Origin: Platycnemis pennipes | Taxonomy: Eukaryota; Arthropoda; Insecta; Odonata; Platycnemididae | Assembly (NCBI GenBank): GCA_933228895.1 | Contig: OW121851.1 | Location: 124,047,624 to 124,111,623 of the forward strand | DNA length: 64,000 nt | Reading direction: 5' to 3' | Shown: piece by piece, positions 23,535 to 32,747 of the stretch | Layout: every line of letters starts with the position of its first letter | Numbering within the stretch: position 1 is the stretch's first letter | Notes under the pieces: model-generated | Databases searched by the model: none | Told to the model about the DNA's origin: nothing | The model's input: the letters and a program-made list of their open reading frames with translations, nothing else | Program-made: the position numbers and the translations under genes

Positions 23535-25100
23535 TTCCTGGTGTCTGAAACCCTATCCATTCCCCATATATGATACATATATTTCCCATATATGATGCAT
23601 ATATTTCCCGTATATGACAAATATATTTCCTATATATGATACACGTATATCCAATATATGGGTCATATATAGACCATATATGGTGCATATATAGACCATA
23701 TATGGCTACATATATGGTCCATATATAGACCACATATGGCTTCATATATGGTCCATATACAGAGTGTCCCATTGATCGTGTGTCATTTCTAACCTGTAAT
23801 TTTAGACACTTCCTTTCGAGCTACAAGGATGAAATTTGGTAATTGGCTAGAAAAAGGATGTAAGTTTTGTTGAGTTTAAGCAAAATATGAAAAATATGAC
23901 CTTTTGACCCCAGAAATAGGGTCCAACCTAAAATCCAAATTTTGCCTTATGGGCTTTCAATGTGAAAATATTCAAAGTACAAAAAAGACGGAATTTTTTA
24001 GCGAAACTTTCGACTAATAGGTTTTTGGACACGAAGAACACGATGGAAGTACTATTGAGGTCAGAAATTGCAACTGTGACCCCTGAAAGGTCACAGTCAA
24101 GGTCACAGGGGTTACAAAAAATGAATCACCGCTTCAAACCTGTCGAATCATAGGTTTAAAAAGGTTCCAAGGTCGATTTTAAGGTCTTCATATCCCTCTT
24201 TTCATCTCTTGACCTTCAAGGGTAACTCAGAGGTCAAAGGTCACAGGGATGGAAAAAATGAATCCAGGCTACAATCGTGTCGAATCATAGGTTTAAAAAG
24301 GTGTCAATGTCGATGGAAAGGTCATAAGATTCCTCTTTTCATCCCTTGACCTTCTAGGGTAACTCTGGGGTCAAAGGTCACAGTGATTACAAAAGGTGAA
24401 ATAAGGCTACAAAACTTTCGAATCATAGGTTTAAAAAGATGACAAGGTGGATATTAAGGTCTTCAGATCTCTCTTTTCATCTCTTTACCATCAAGGGTAA
24501 CTCAGAGGTCAAAGGTCACAGGGATGGAAAAAGAGAATCCAGGCTACAAACGTGTCGAATCATAGGTTTAAATAGGTGCCAATGTCGATGGAAAGGTCAT
24601 CAGATCCCTCTTTTCATCCCTTGACCTTTAAGGGTTACTCAGGGTGTCAAAGGTCAAAATGGTGACAAAAAGTAAAATTAGGCTAAACGTATCGAATCAT
24701 AGGTTTCAAAGAGTGCACAATACGATGGTCAAAGATCACAGGTATGGATAAAATGAATTTAGGCTAAAAATCGTGTCGAATCATAGGTTTAAAAAGGTGC
24801 CAATGTCGATGGAAAGGTCTTCAGATTTCTTGTCTTTTCATCCCTTGACCTTTAAGTGTTACTAAGGGGTCAAAGGTCAAAATGGTGACAAAAATGGAAA
24901 TGAGGCTAGAAACATATTGAATCATAGGCTTGAAAAGGTGCCATGGTCGATCGTAAGGTCTTTTGATCGCTTTTTTCTTGCATTGACCTTCAAGAGTTAC
25001 TCAGGGGTCAAAGGTCGGAGTGACAAAGTTCGAAACGGGGCTACAACGACGCATTTGTTTAAATAGTGCCTAATACGATGGTAAAATCCCTCCAGGAAGA
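23535..25100 (+). repeat. Left arm of the inner palindrome, with ~137-bp tandem units
   Basis: It begins GGTGTCTGAAACCC, a diverged form of the outer TIR, then an ATATATGG array (23560-23757), CAGAGTGTCCCATTGATCG (from 23760), and from 24180 several ~137-bp tandem units. Most units hold a Ttgacctt / ggtaactc block, a GGTCAAAGGTCA box and AATCATAGGTTT. It pairs with 25790-27156, which has fewer units. Confidence 0.75.
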
Positions 25101-25140
25101 CTCTGACCTGGAACGGTTGGGCAGGGGTCAAAGTCCACCA
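24181..25140 (+). repeat. Tandem units carrying DR1-type AGGTCA pairs
   Basis: The 13-mer AGGTCAAAGGTCA occurs exactly at 24231-24243 and 24506-24518. One-base variants (GGGTCAAAGGTCA) occur at 24368-24380 and 24867-24879, with weaker forms near 24645, 24727, 25005 and 25128. Spacing is about 137-139 bp. Two AGGTCA half-sites one base apart form the direct-repeat-1 site bound by HNF4, RXR/USP and Seven-up type nuclear receptors. TCAAGGTCA, an FTZ-F1/ERR-type site, occurs at about 24098. Binding here is inferred from the sequence only. Confidence 0.6.
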
Positions 25141-25302
25141 GGTGTAGTGAAAAAAACATTTTGGGGCATTGAAGAAATAAAAAAAGAAATTACAACGTGT
25201 GCAGAGTCCATATCTCCGAATATGCTGGAGGACACATTCACACACGCTGTTATCGGGCAAATTCTATTGTGCCTGGCATGGAATATCGGGTACGTAGAAT
25301 AA
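25066..25302 (+). pseudogene. Possible Tc1/mariner-like transposase C-terminal tail
   Basis: The frame in the palindrome's spacer ends EEIKKEITTCAESISPNMLE, then DTFTHAVIGQILLCLAWNIG and YVE before the stop. This matches the pattern of Tc3-type transposase tails (LEELKxRI...I...xLxxVW...R...C...xGxHxE). An AATAAATAAA follows. The catalytic core is not present nearby, so the inner element is a deletion derivative whose remaining coding piece is this tail. The start (an alternative codon at 25066, within a repeat unit) is meaningless. Confidence 0.4.
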
Positions 25303-25789
25303 ATAAAAATTGATTTTCATTCATACTGCTTCCATATTTTCATTTTAAATTTTAATATTGAAATTTTTTTAATAACACTTGAAATACTTTTTTAAATAAA
25401 ACGTATGATTAAGTATTTTAATTGAATAATAGTAATTAACTTAAATTTACAATTGAATTTTTTCATTGATTAGTAAACTCTAAATGAATGACTACCATAT
25501 GACCCAGAGGGTTTAAGGGATGGAAGTTGGGATCTAAATTTCTTAACAATTACTTTGGGAGCCTAAATAATCTCATTCATATTATGTGTTTCACAACTTG
25601 GCATATCTTACATCTGGGACCAATAAACTCAGTGTAGTCCTTTTAGGTCAGGAGACAACAAAAAGGACCAATTAACTTCATCTAATTCTTCACCCTTTCG
25701 AAGCTAGAATTAGACGCATCTATTGCCCTAAATCTAGGATACACCTAGTGACCTTTTGCCCTTTCCCAATCATTCAATGTCAGATAATT

Positions 25790-27156
25790 CCTGGAGGGAA
25801 TTTACCATCGTATTAGGCACTCTTTGAAACCTATGATTCGATACGTTTAGCCTAATTTTACTTTTTGTCACCATTTTGACCTTTGACACCCTGAGTAACC
25901 CTTAAAGGTCAAGGGATGAAAAGAGGGATCTGATGACCTTTCCATCGACATTGGCACCTATTTAAACCTATGATTCGACACGTTTGTACCCTGGATTCTC
26001 TTTTTCCATCCCTGTGACCTTTGACCTCTGAGTTACCCTTGATGGTAAAGAGATGAAAAGAGTGATCTGAAGACCTTAATATCCACCTTGTCATCTTTTT
26101 AAACCTATGATTCGAAAGTTTTGTAGCCTTATTTCACCTTTTGTAATCACTGTGACCTTTGACCCCAGAATTACCCTGAAGGTCAAGGGATGAAAAGTGG
26201 AATCTTATGACCTTTCCATCGACATTGACACCTTTTTAAATCTATGATTCGACACGATTGTAGCCTGGATTCATTTTTTCCATCCCTGTGACCTTTGACC
26301 TCTGAGTTACCCTTGAAGGTCAAGAGATGAAAAGAGGGATATGAAGACCTTAAAATCGACCTTGGAACCTTTTTAAACCTATGATTCGACACGATTGTAG
26401 CCTGGATTCATTTTTTCCATCCCTGTGACCTTTGACCTCTGAGTTACCCTTGAAGGTCAAGAGATGAAAAGAGGGACATGAAGACCTTAAAATCGACCTT
26501 GGAACCTTTTTAAACCTATGATTCGACAGGTTTGAAGAGGTGATTCATTTTTTGTAACCCCTGTGACCTTGACTGTGACCTTTCAGGGGTCACAGTTGCA
26601 ATTTCTGACCTCAATAGTACTTCCATCGTGTTCTTCGTGTCCAAAAACCTATTAGTCGAAAGTTTCGCTAAAAAATTCCGTCTTTTTTGTACTTTGAATA
26701 TTTTCACATTGAAAGCCCATAAGGCAAAATTTGGATTTTAGGTTGGACCCTATTTCTGGGGTCAAAAGGTCATATTTTTCATATTTTGCTTAAACTCAAC
26801 AAAACTTACATCCTTTTTCTAGCCAATTACCAAATTTCATCCATGTGACTCGAAAGGAAGGTTCTAAAATTACGGGTCAGAAATGACACACGATCAATGG
26901 GTCACTCTGTATAGACCATATATGGATACATACATGGCCCATATATAGACCATATATGGATACATACATGGTCCATATATAGACCATATATGGCTGCATA
27001 TATGGTCCATATATGGGCACATATATGGTCCATATATTCGATTGGGCCAATTTTTTATAGATTCCATATATATTTCCATATATGGTCCATATATGTGAGA
27101 AGTATGGACAACATGTATGTCCCATATATTTCCCATATATAGGGCTTCAGTGTGGG
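25790..27156 (-). repeat. Right arm of the inner palindrome and right terminal repeat
   Basis: It is the reverse complement of 23535-25100 with a shorter tandem section. Exact TGACCTTTGACCT boxes lie at 26025-26037, 26289-26301 and 26426-26438, with TGACCTTTGACCC at 26153-26165. The inner mariner-like end is at about 26895-26912, an ATATATGG array follows (26915-27140), then the outer TIR. The open frames at 24439-24624 and 25909-26094 encode nearly the same peptide because the arms pair; they are not genes. Confidence 0.75.
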
Positions 27157-27260
27157 TCAGTACATTACCACCGATATTAAGGAATGAGACGATGAGCTGA
27201 TGGTGGTTTCCCGAAATTCGTCTTAACTTGTTCCATATCTGTGCAAGGGGTGTTCTACAA
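27157..27260 (-). pseudogene. G ORF2 remnant, 5'-most piece
   Basis: It aligns with 52976-53075 of element E (shared GAGCTG, TGATGG, GGTTTCCCGAAAT and CTGTGCAAG). Similarity fades at about 27260, which I take as the 5' truncation point of G. Confidence 0.65.
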
Positions 27261-27625
27261 TTTTGAAAGAATAGATTCGTTACATTTTGTTACACATGAA
27301 TATCCTGGAATACTTTATATGAATTAACTTGAGAATTGGATTTCATTTTCATTTATTCAGATTTCGGACAATATTGTAAGTAGGTTTCGGATTAAAGCTA
27401 CTCAAATTCGGCAGAAAGATTGAAAAATTATATATTATATCGTAAACTACGTATGCTTTGGTGCAGGATAATGATATTCTCATTTCGATTGAAAGTATTA
27501 TTAGATAGACTCTGAATCACTACTTAATATTTAAAGCTCATTTAGTTGTTCCAATGAAGTTAGGCAATTACTTTTCCTTTCTGTGCCTTTCTCAAGAGTA
27601 TTTTTCCATCTCGCACCCACAAACC
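27261..27625. other. AT-rich DNA, no gene seen
   Basis: Nothing recognisable lies between the end of G and the ORF1 remnant. Confidence 0.5.
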
Positions 27626-28710
27626 TTAGTATTTCTTACTCTTCTTTGCCTCCCTCGCCGCATTGAACAACATCCTCCTGCCAGGATAGAGCGCCTCCTC
27701 GTTTATGTAGACTGGCTCATCTGAGGGCAGAATGGAGTTCAGGGTCAGATGTCGCGTCGAGAAGTTCCCCTTGATTTTCCTCTTCCTCAGCAATTCTTCC
27801 TCGAGCACTGCCTGAGGAATCTCACCCGGTTACGCCCTGGACAGGCACGTAGCCAGACATTTGTTTCGGGGGGGGGGTGTAAAGTCTTTTGTAGCGTCAC
27901 TTGAAACAAATCAGCCTTGCCCGTTAGGTGCCGACATGCTACAAATCTCTTCCCTTAATTTTCAGTACTTGGTATTTAATTTCACAGTGCCCATTCCTAT
28001 CTCTTCTCACTGGTAAAATTCACTGCTTACCTGGTTATGAAGCAGTTAATTTGACCGGCCCCAGAACTGATGTTCAACGCATAATATACACATATCAGAT
28101 TGAAAATAACAATTATTAACCACACACATGCATGACTAGTTATCACGTTTTAAGACACTTAACACTTGAATAATACCCAGTGTGATCCAGATCGTCACGC
28201 CCAGATGAAATCAGAACGATAAAATAATTTGGAAAAATTTCGGGGAGGGGCTGAATCCCCAGAAGCCCCCCCTCCCCTTGGCTACGTGCCTGACCCTGGA
28301 GATTAATTTAATTTGACCTTGAATCGATGAGCATGGCCAATACAATCCTCTGCAATATTCACTCCTAATTTAATAACAATTTTGCTATCAGAGACAAATT
28401 CTCATTATTGCTGGATGGAATACCAGTTTTCCACACCATTTGACAATAACTTTTGCTCTAAGTTATCACACTGATCAATAAACCCATACAGCTTTTTTTA
28501 GAGTAACATTCTCAAATTCTAATGTGGAAATTTTATCCATGCACTCCCCCAGCCTCTTACCCTGGTTTTCCATTATCTTAATGGGGTCATCCAACAGTAT
28601 TGCCTTTTTGATCTTCAACTCCTGCCACACACACCCTCGTGGTGGCTCGCAGGGTATCACGAGGATGTAGATGCATATTAGGGAAAAGGATAAAATACTA
28701 ATGTGCACTC
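27626..28710 (-). pseudogene. LINE ORF1 remnant with FP-like domain, split by a MITE
   Basis: Three minus-strand pieces read in order. 28475-28580 holds MENQGKRLGECMDKISTLEF, coiled-coil-like. 28293-28480 holds a decayed stretch with two stops (KLGVNIAEDCIGHAHRFKVK). 27626-27808 holds IKGNFSTRHLTLNSILPSDE, then PVYINEEALYPGRRML. Together they follow the coiled coil, 'IxxAHRxG' and 'VYINExLxxxxRxL' order of the FP-like domain in CR1/L2-type LINE ORF1 proteins; the ORF1 at 35.8-36.9 kb has the same order. The MITE at 27842-28292 sits inside it. It could instead be a decayed host copy of such a protein. Confidence 0.55.
27842..28292. mobile_element. hAT-type MITE, long copy
   Basis: This 451-bp element has perfect 13-bp ends, CAGGCACGTAGCC and GGCTACGTGCCTG. 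Flanks GCCCTGGA (27834-27841) and ACCCTGGA (28293-28300) agree at 7 of 8 bases. It shares its left 200 bp and right 90 bp with the copy at 985-1238. No coding sequence. Confidence 0.8.
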
Positions 28711-28973
28711 TACAAGCACTTTTTTATCAAGTGTTAAGTTATAATTGATTTCGAAATGGATGATCTTTTTGCTAGTGCACTCAGGGAAACTAGGTAGGTA
28801 GGTAGTATTAGTTTGTAGGGTGCGTCGACGGCATGGTCATTTTGCACCTCTACTCTTCAAAGTTATGTATATACTTTCTATATTCGGATAAGGCAGGTTG
28901 TCAGGTAGCTATATATATTGCTTATCTATTATAGGGTTCAGGTTAAAACCATTTACATTTCCTAAACTGTTGC

Positions 28974-31900
28974 TTAAATTTTATTAAAAAGCGCCGTTTC
29001 CTTTAGAAATAAAATTACGCGGCCAATAGCATTGGGGTCGTCACCCAGAATGGACCCTAGGTCACCCCCAATGCCTAGTCGGCTACGCATGTCCCGGTAT
29101 CTGCCACACTCCGTCAGGATATGCCGAATTCCGAGAGGACAGTCACAGTCATCACACCGGGGTGGGATTTTCTCTTCAGTGAAGAGAAAGGAGTGGGTCA
29201 GATGACTGTGCCCTATCCTCATACGGGTGATGACCACCTCCTCCCTTCTACTACCCCTGACGGGGGACAACCAGGCTTTGGTGGAACTTTTTATCTCGCG
29301 CAGTTTATTATTAGTCACCGATTTCCATTCCGTATCCCATTCATTCAGGATTCTGCGTCTGAGTGTGTTCTGGAGATCTTCTACGGTTACTGCGTCTAGG
29401 TCAACTCTATGGTTACCGAGGGCCTTTTTCGCAGCATCATCGGCTGCCTCATTTCCCGGGATTCCCACGTGGCTAGGGACCCACGCAAACTTAATAGAGA
29501 TGCCTCTGCTCTGAAGGCATCTCAGAGATTCTTGTATATCTCTTATGATTGGGTGCGCAGCATTATAATTTGAGATGGCTTTCAAGGCGCTCATGGAGTC
29601 GGAACATAGCAAACATGATATACCTCGAGTCTCAACGTCCCTAAGGGCAAGTTTAATAGCAGTCAACTCTGCAGTGTACACGCTGCATTCGGGGTTGAGC
29701 TTTGTGCTCACGGTTTTGTACAAGCTCACATAGGCACAGGCACATTCTGACTCAGACTTAGAGCCGTCCGTGTAAATGGGTGTTAGATCGTGGCATTGAG
29801 ATAGGAACTCTGAAAACAAGGACCTATTTTCCTCAGGAAGTGAGTCAGACTTTGCCCGGCTTGCTAGCTTCCACCAGATGTCCGGCTGAGGAATAAGCCA
29901 TGGAGGAGTTTTAGCCACTCGTATCCTTTCTATCCGGGGAACGGTAATAGAATATCTCTCTAAAATATTGGCAAAACGCACATAAAAAGGTTTAGTAGCC
30001 CGTGGTTTTCTGTTAAAAATGTGAGTCATCGGTTCGTTAATGGTTAATTTAAAACACGGATGCGATGGCATGGCTAAAATTTTACTAGCGTAGTTACACA
30101 TCAAAAGATCTCTACGGATGTCAAGCGGTGGTTCACCTGCATCACACAGAAGGCTATTGATCGGACTCGTTCGAAAGGCACCCGTTGCTAGCCGGAGTCC
30201 AAGGTTGTGTATACTTGCTAGCGGCTTTAAGTATGATGCGCGGGTAGCACCATAGATAAAAGAACCGTAGTCCATCTTGGATCGAACCAGTGCCCTATAT
30301 AGTCGCAGCATTGTAGATCGGTCCGCGCCCCATGAACATCTTGTCAATATTTTTAAAATATTAAGGGATGGGCTAACTCTCATTTTCAGATCAGTAATGT
30401 GGGGTCTCCAGGTTAGCCTTTGGTCCAAGATCATTCCCAAAAAATGGGCTGAATTCACAAACTCCAGTGGTCGATCTCCTAGGCGTAGGGTTGGTAGAAA
30501 CAGCCCTCTTTTTCTGTGAAAATGGACGCATCGCGTCTTCTCTGGGGAGAAGCGTAGCCCATTTTTGCATGACCAGTGGTGAAGTCTGTTTAGCGTTATC
30601 TGTAATTGTCGCTCAGCCGTTGATAACTTGGATGCCCTGCAGAAAATTGCCAAGTCATCCACAAAGAGGGATGCCTCGACGGGTGGTAGGATGGAGGATA
30701 CCACGTCGTTGATAGCAATGGCGAACAGGGTGACACTGAGTACTGACCCTTGGGGAATTCCATTTTCTTGGATCTTCAATCTGGAAAATGAGTTACCCAC
30801 CCTAACCTTAAAAACTCTATGGCTTAAAAAATTTTCGATAAAAACTGGCAAGTTGCCCTTAAAATTCCAGTCTCTCAGAGTCTTTAGAATTTTAAAACGC
30901 CATGTTGTGTCATATGCTTTCTCCAGATCGAAGAACACGCTCAGAACGTGTTGTCGTCGAACGAAAGCTTCCTGAATGAACGTGTCAATTCGGATAAGAT
31001 GGTCAGTGGTGCTTCGGTGTCTTCGGAATCCGCACTGAAGATTGGAGAGAAGGTTGCGGCTCTCGAGACACCACACGAGTCTGCGATTTACCATTCTCTC
31101 CATTAACTTGCACAAGCAAGAGGTTAAAGATATGGGCCGGTAATTCCCTATAATTGACTTCTCTTTACCCTTTTTGGGAATTGGGATAATTACCGATTCA
31201 CGCCATGCATGAGGGAAGCTTCCCGTTTCCCAAACACTGTTGAAGGTGTTCAGAATGTGTTCATTTGCCTCCTTCGGTATACGCCTGAGGAAAGCATTGT
31301 GGACACGGTCCGCCCCTGGGGCGCTATCCTTCAGCTCATCGATTGCGGACGTGAGTTCCCATTGAGTGAATGGAGCATTGTAGTTCGCCATGAAATGCCC
31401 AGTCGTAAAAGACTTGTTTTTCTTCTCTTGCTGACATTTAAGAGTCAGGAATGTCTTGTCATAATTCGCGGTACTACTGATAGAGGTGTAGTACTCCCCA
31501 AACGCCTCGGCCACAGCTTCTGGTTGGGATTTTATGATTCCATTCACCATCACAGATGGAATTGAGAGCTGATGATACCTCCCGCTTATGCTTTTAATTT
31601 TTCTCCAGACCTCCGAATTTGCCGTGCGATGGTTGATCGTTTTTACGTATTCATTCCAGCATTTTCTTTTAGATTCAATAACTATTTGACGTGCCTTCGC
31701 TCGTAGACGGCGGAACGCTTCGAGATTCCGTGCCGTGGGGTATTTTTTAAAAATACGCAGGGCTTTCTTTCTCTTCGCGATAGCTTCAGCGCAGTCCTTG
31801 TTCCACCATGGCACTGGAGCGCGCTTCAACCTACCAGATGAAAGTGGAACACTTTGCTCGGCAGCAGTTAGTATAGCGACTGTGAGTGTGTCCACGTTTT

Positions 31901-32669
31901 CCGGTCCGCTACGTGTGCCATCGAAAGTAAATTTGAAACTATTTCCAAAAGTTTCCCAGTCAGCCTTCCGTAAAATCCAATTCCTGGGTACGTTAATATT
32001 TGGGTTAAACCCATTTTTACTGATTAAAATCGGGAAGTGGTCACTTCCGCAACGGTCGCTGTGAACACTTAGTTTAAAACGTGGGGCCAAGCTTGCACTA
32101 CACATGAACAGGTCTATTGCAGAAAAAGTGCCGTTAAAAGAGTTAAAATGTGTCTTTTCGTTCTTGTTAATTAAAACAAGGTTAAAATCATTTAAAAACC
32201 TTACTAAAATCCTTCCACGGCGGTTAAAATCACCACTGTTATCTCCCCAGAGAGCGTTGTGGGCATTGAAGTCACCTAGAAGGACAAACGGACGTGGCAG
32301 CTGCCTCACCAAATCCTCCAGGGATCTCCTAGTTAACGGAGACCTTTCTGGGAGATACAAATTACAAAAGGTTATCTCCTCTGGTGAGGCTACCCTCACA
32401 GCGATAGCCTGGAGAGGAGTCGTAATGTCGATTCGGGATGTGTAGAGGGTATCCCGAATAATTACAGCGACTCCTCCCTGAGCCCGTGTCCCAGTTGTGT
32501 CATCGTGGCGGAGTACCACATACCCTTTAATTTGTGGTGCGTCTCTTTCCTTAAAATGGGTCTCCTGAAGAAATACGCAGGTGGGGTTCAGGTCATGCAT
32601 CAGGAGTTTGAATTCCTCTAATCTCCTGTAAAAACCATTTAGGTTCCATTGTATGGCAAAAAGAGCCAT
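28974..32669 (-). CDS. Element C ORF2: endonuclease, reverse transcriptase, RNase H
   Basis: This 1,231-residue polyprotein makes the target nick, copies the RNA and can remove the RNA strand. The endonuclease (1-230) shows QWNLNGFYRR, QETHF, LLGDFNAH and GSDHFPI. The RT (about 440-760) shows YRPISLTSCLCKLMERMVNR, GFRRHRSTTDH, VFFDLEKAYDTTW, GIPQGSVLSVTLFA and catalytic FVDD near residue 668. RNase H (about 960-1090) shows YTDGSK, YTAEL, CSDSM and GNEAAD. The C-terminal zinc motif is CDDCDCPLGIRHILTEC. All catalytic residues I can check are present. The start ATG (MALFAIQW) follows the AT-rich spacer. Confidence 0.93.
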   Translation of the reverse strand: MALFAIQWNLNGFYRRLEEFKLLMHDLNPTCVFLQETHFKERDAPQIKGYVVLRHDDTTGTRAQGGVAVIIRDTLYTSRIDITTPLQAIAVRVASPEEITFCNLYLPERSPLTRRSLEDLVRQLPRPFVLLGDFNAHNALWGDNSGDFNRRGRILVRFLNDFNLVLINKNEKTHFNSFNGTFSAIDLFMCSASLAPRFKLSVHSDRCGSDHFPILISKNGFNPNINVPRNWILRKADWETFGNSFKFTFDGTRSGPENVDTLTVAILTAAEQSVPLSSGRLKRAPVPWWNKDCAEAIAKRKKALRIFKKYPTARNLEAFRRLRAKARQIVIESKRKCWNEYVKTINHRTANSEVWRKIKSISGRYHQLSIPSVMVNGIIKSQPEAVAEAFGEYYTSISSTANYDKTFLTLKCQQEKKNKSFTTGHFMANYNAPFTQWELTSAIDELKDSAPGADRVHNAFLRRIPKEANEHILNTFNSVWETGSFPHAWRESVIIPIPKKGKEKSIIGNYRPISLTSCLCKLMERMVNRRLVWCLESRNLLSNLQCGFRRHRSTTDHLIRIDTFIQEAFVRRQHVLSVFFDLEKAYDTTWRFKILKTLRDWNFKGNLPVFIENFLSHRVFKVRVGNSFSRLKIQENGIPQGSVLSVTLFAIAINDVVSSILPPVEASLFVDDLAIFCRASKLSTAERQLQITLNRLHHWSCKNGLRFSPEKTRCVHFHRKRGLFLPTLRLGDRPLEFVNSAHFLGMILDQRLTWRPHITDLKMRVSPSLNILKILTRCSWGADRSTMLRLYRALVRSKMDYGSFIYGATRASYLKPLASIHNLGLRLATGAFRTSPINSLLCDAGEPPLDIRRDLLMCNYASKILAMPSHPCFKLTINEPMTHIFNRKPRATKPFYVRFANILERYSITVPRIERIRVAKTPPWLIPQPDIWWKLASRAKSDSLPEENRSLFSEFLSQCHDLTPIYTDGSKSESECACAYVSLYKTVSTKLNPECSVYTAELTAIKLALRDVETRGISCLLCSDSMSALKAISNYNAAHPIIRDIQESLRCLQSRGISIKFAWVPSHVGIPGNEAADDAAKKALGNHRVDLDAVTVEDLQNTLRRRILNEWDTEWKSVTNNKLREIKSSTKAWLSPVRGSRREEVVITRMRIGHSHLTHSFLFTEEKIPPRCDDCDCPLGIRHILTECGRYRDMRSRLGIGGDLGSILGDDPNAIGRVILFLKETALFNKI

Positions 32670-32747
32670 ATTGTAAAAATTTAGTTAAAAATTAAAACAA
32701 TAAATAAATAAATATGTAGTCTTAAAAAAAATATATAAAATATAAGG

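Larger units (their letters stand above)
20727..27156. mobile_element. 6.4 kb foldback-like DNA element with composite terminal repeats
   Basis: The outer ends are inverted: CCCACACTGAAGCCCT at 20727 and its complement ending at 27156; TC flanks both sides, so any TSD is at most 2 bp. G resumes directly at 27157. Each end is layered: the outer motif, an array of ATATATGG-type repeats, then CAGAGTGTCCCATTGATCG (or CAGAATGTCCC...) and ~500 bp of conserved body. A third, internal copy of this layered end lies at 23535 in the same orientation as the left end. From there to 27156 the element is one large palindrome with ~1.3 kb arms. TA precedes CAGAGTGTCCC at 23758-23759 and follows its complement at 26912, as in a Tc1/mariner element. 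Confidence 0.7.
12911..27260 (-). mobile_element. I-like non-LTR retrotransposon G, old and split by three insertions
   Basis: The 3' end carries the family signature GGTGCGTCGAC (12926-12936) found at the 3' ends of C, D, E and F. Reading right to left, four pieces align in order with ORF2 of intact element E: 27157-27260, 20637-20726, 17666-19628 and 12924-13528. Between them lie a foldback element (20727-27156), a solo LTR (19629-20636) and a Tc1/mariner-like element (13529-17665). The 5' half (ORF1 and most of the endonuclease) is missing, so the copy was 5'-truncated near 27260. Its protein frames are broken repeatedly, consistent with age. Confidence 0.85.

Noticed and set aside
24439..26094. 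Two near-identical 61-codon frames (24439-24624 plus, 25909-26094 minus)
   Set aside because: They are readings of the same tandem unit in the two palindrome arms, not genes.
20727..27156. CACTA (EnSpm) transposon, from the CACTG within the outer ends
   Set aside because: No 3-bp duplication directly flanks CACTG...CAGTG, and the outer match extends beyond it (CCCACACTG), so the class stays open.
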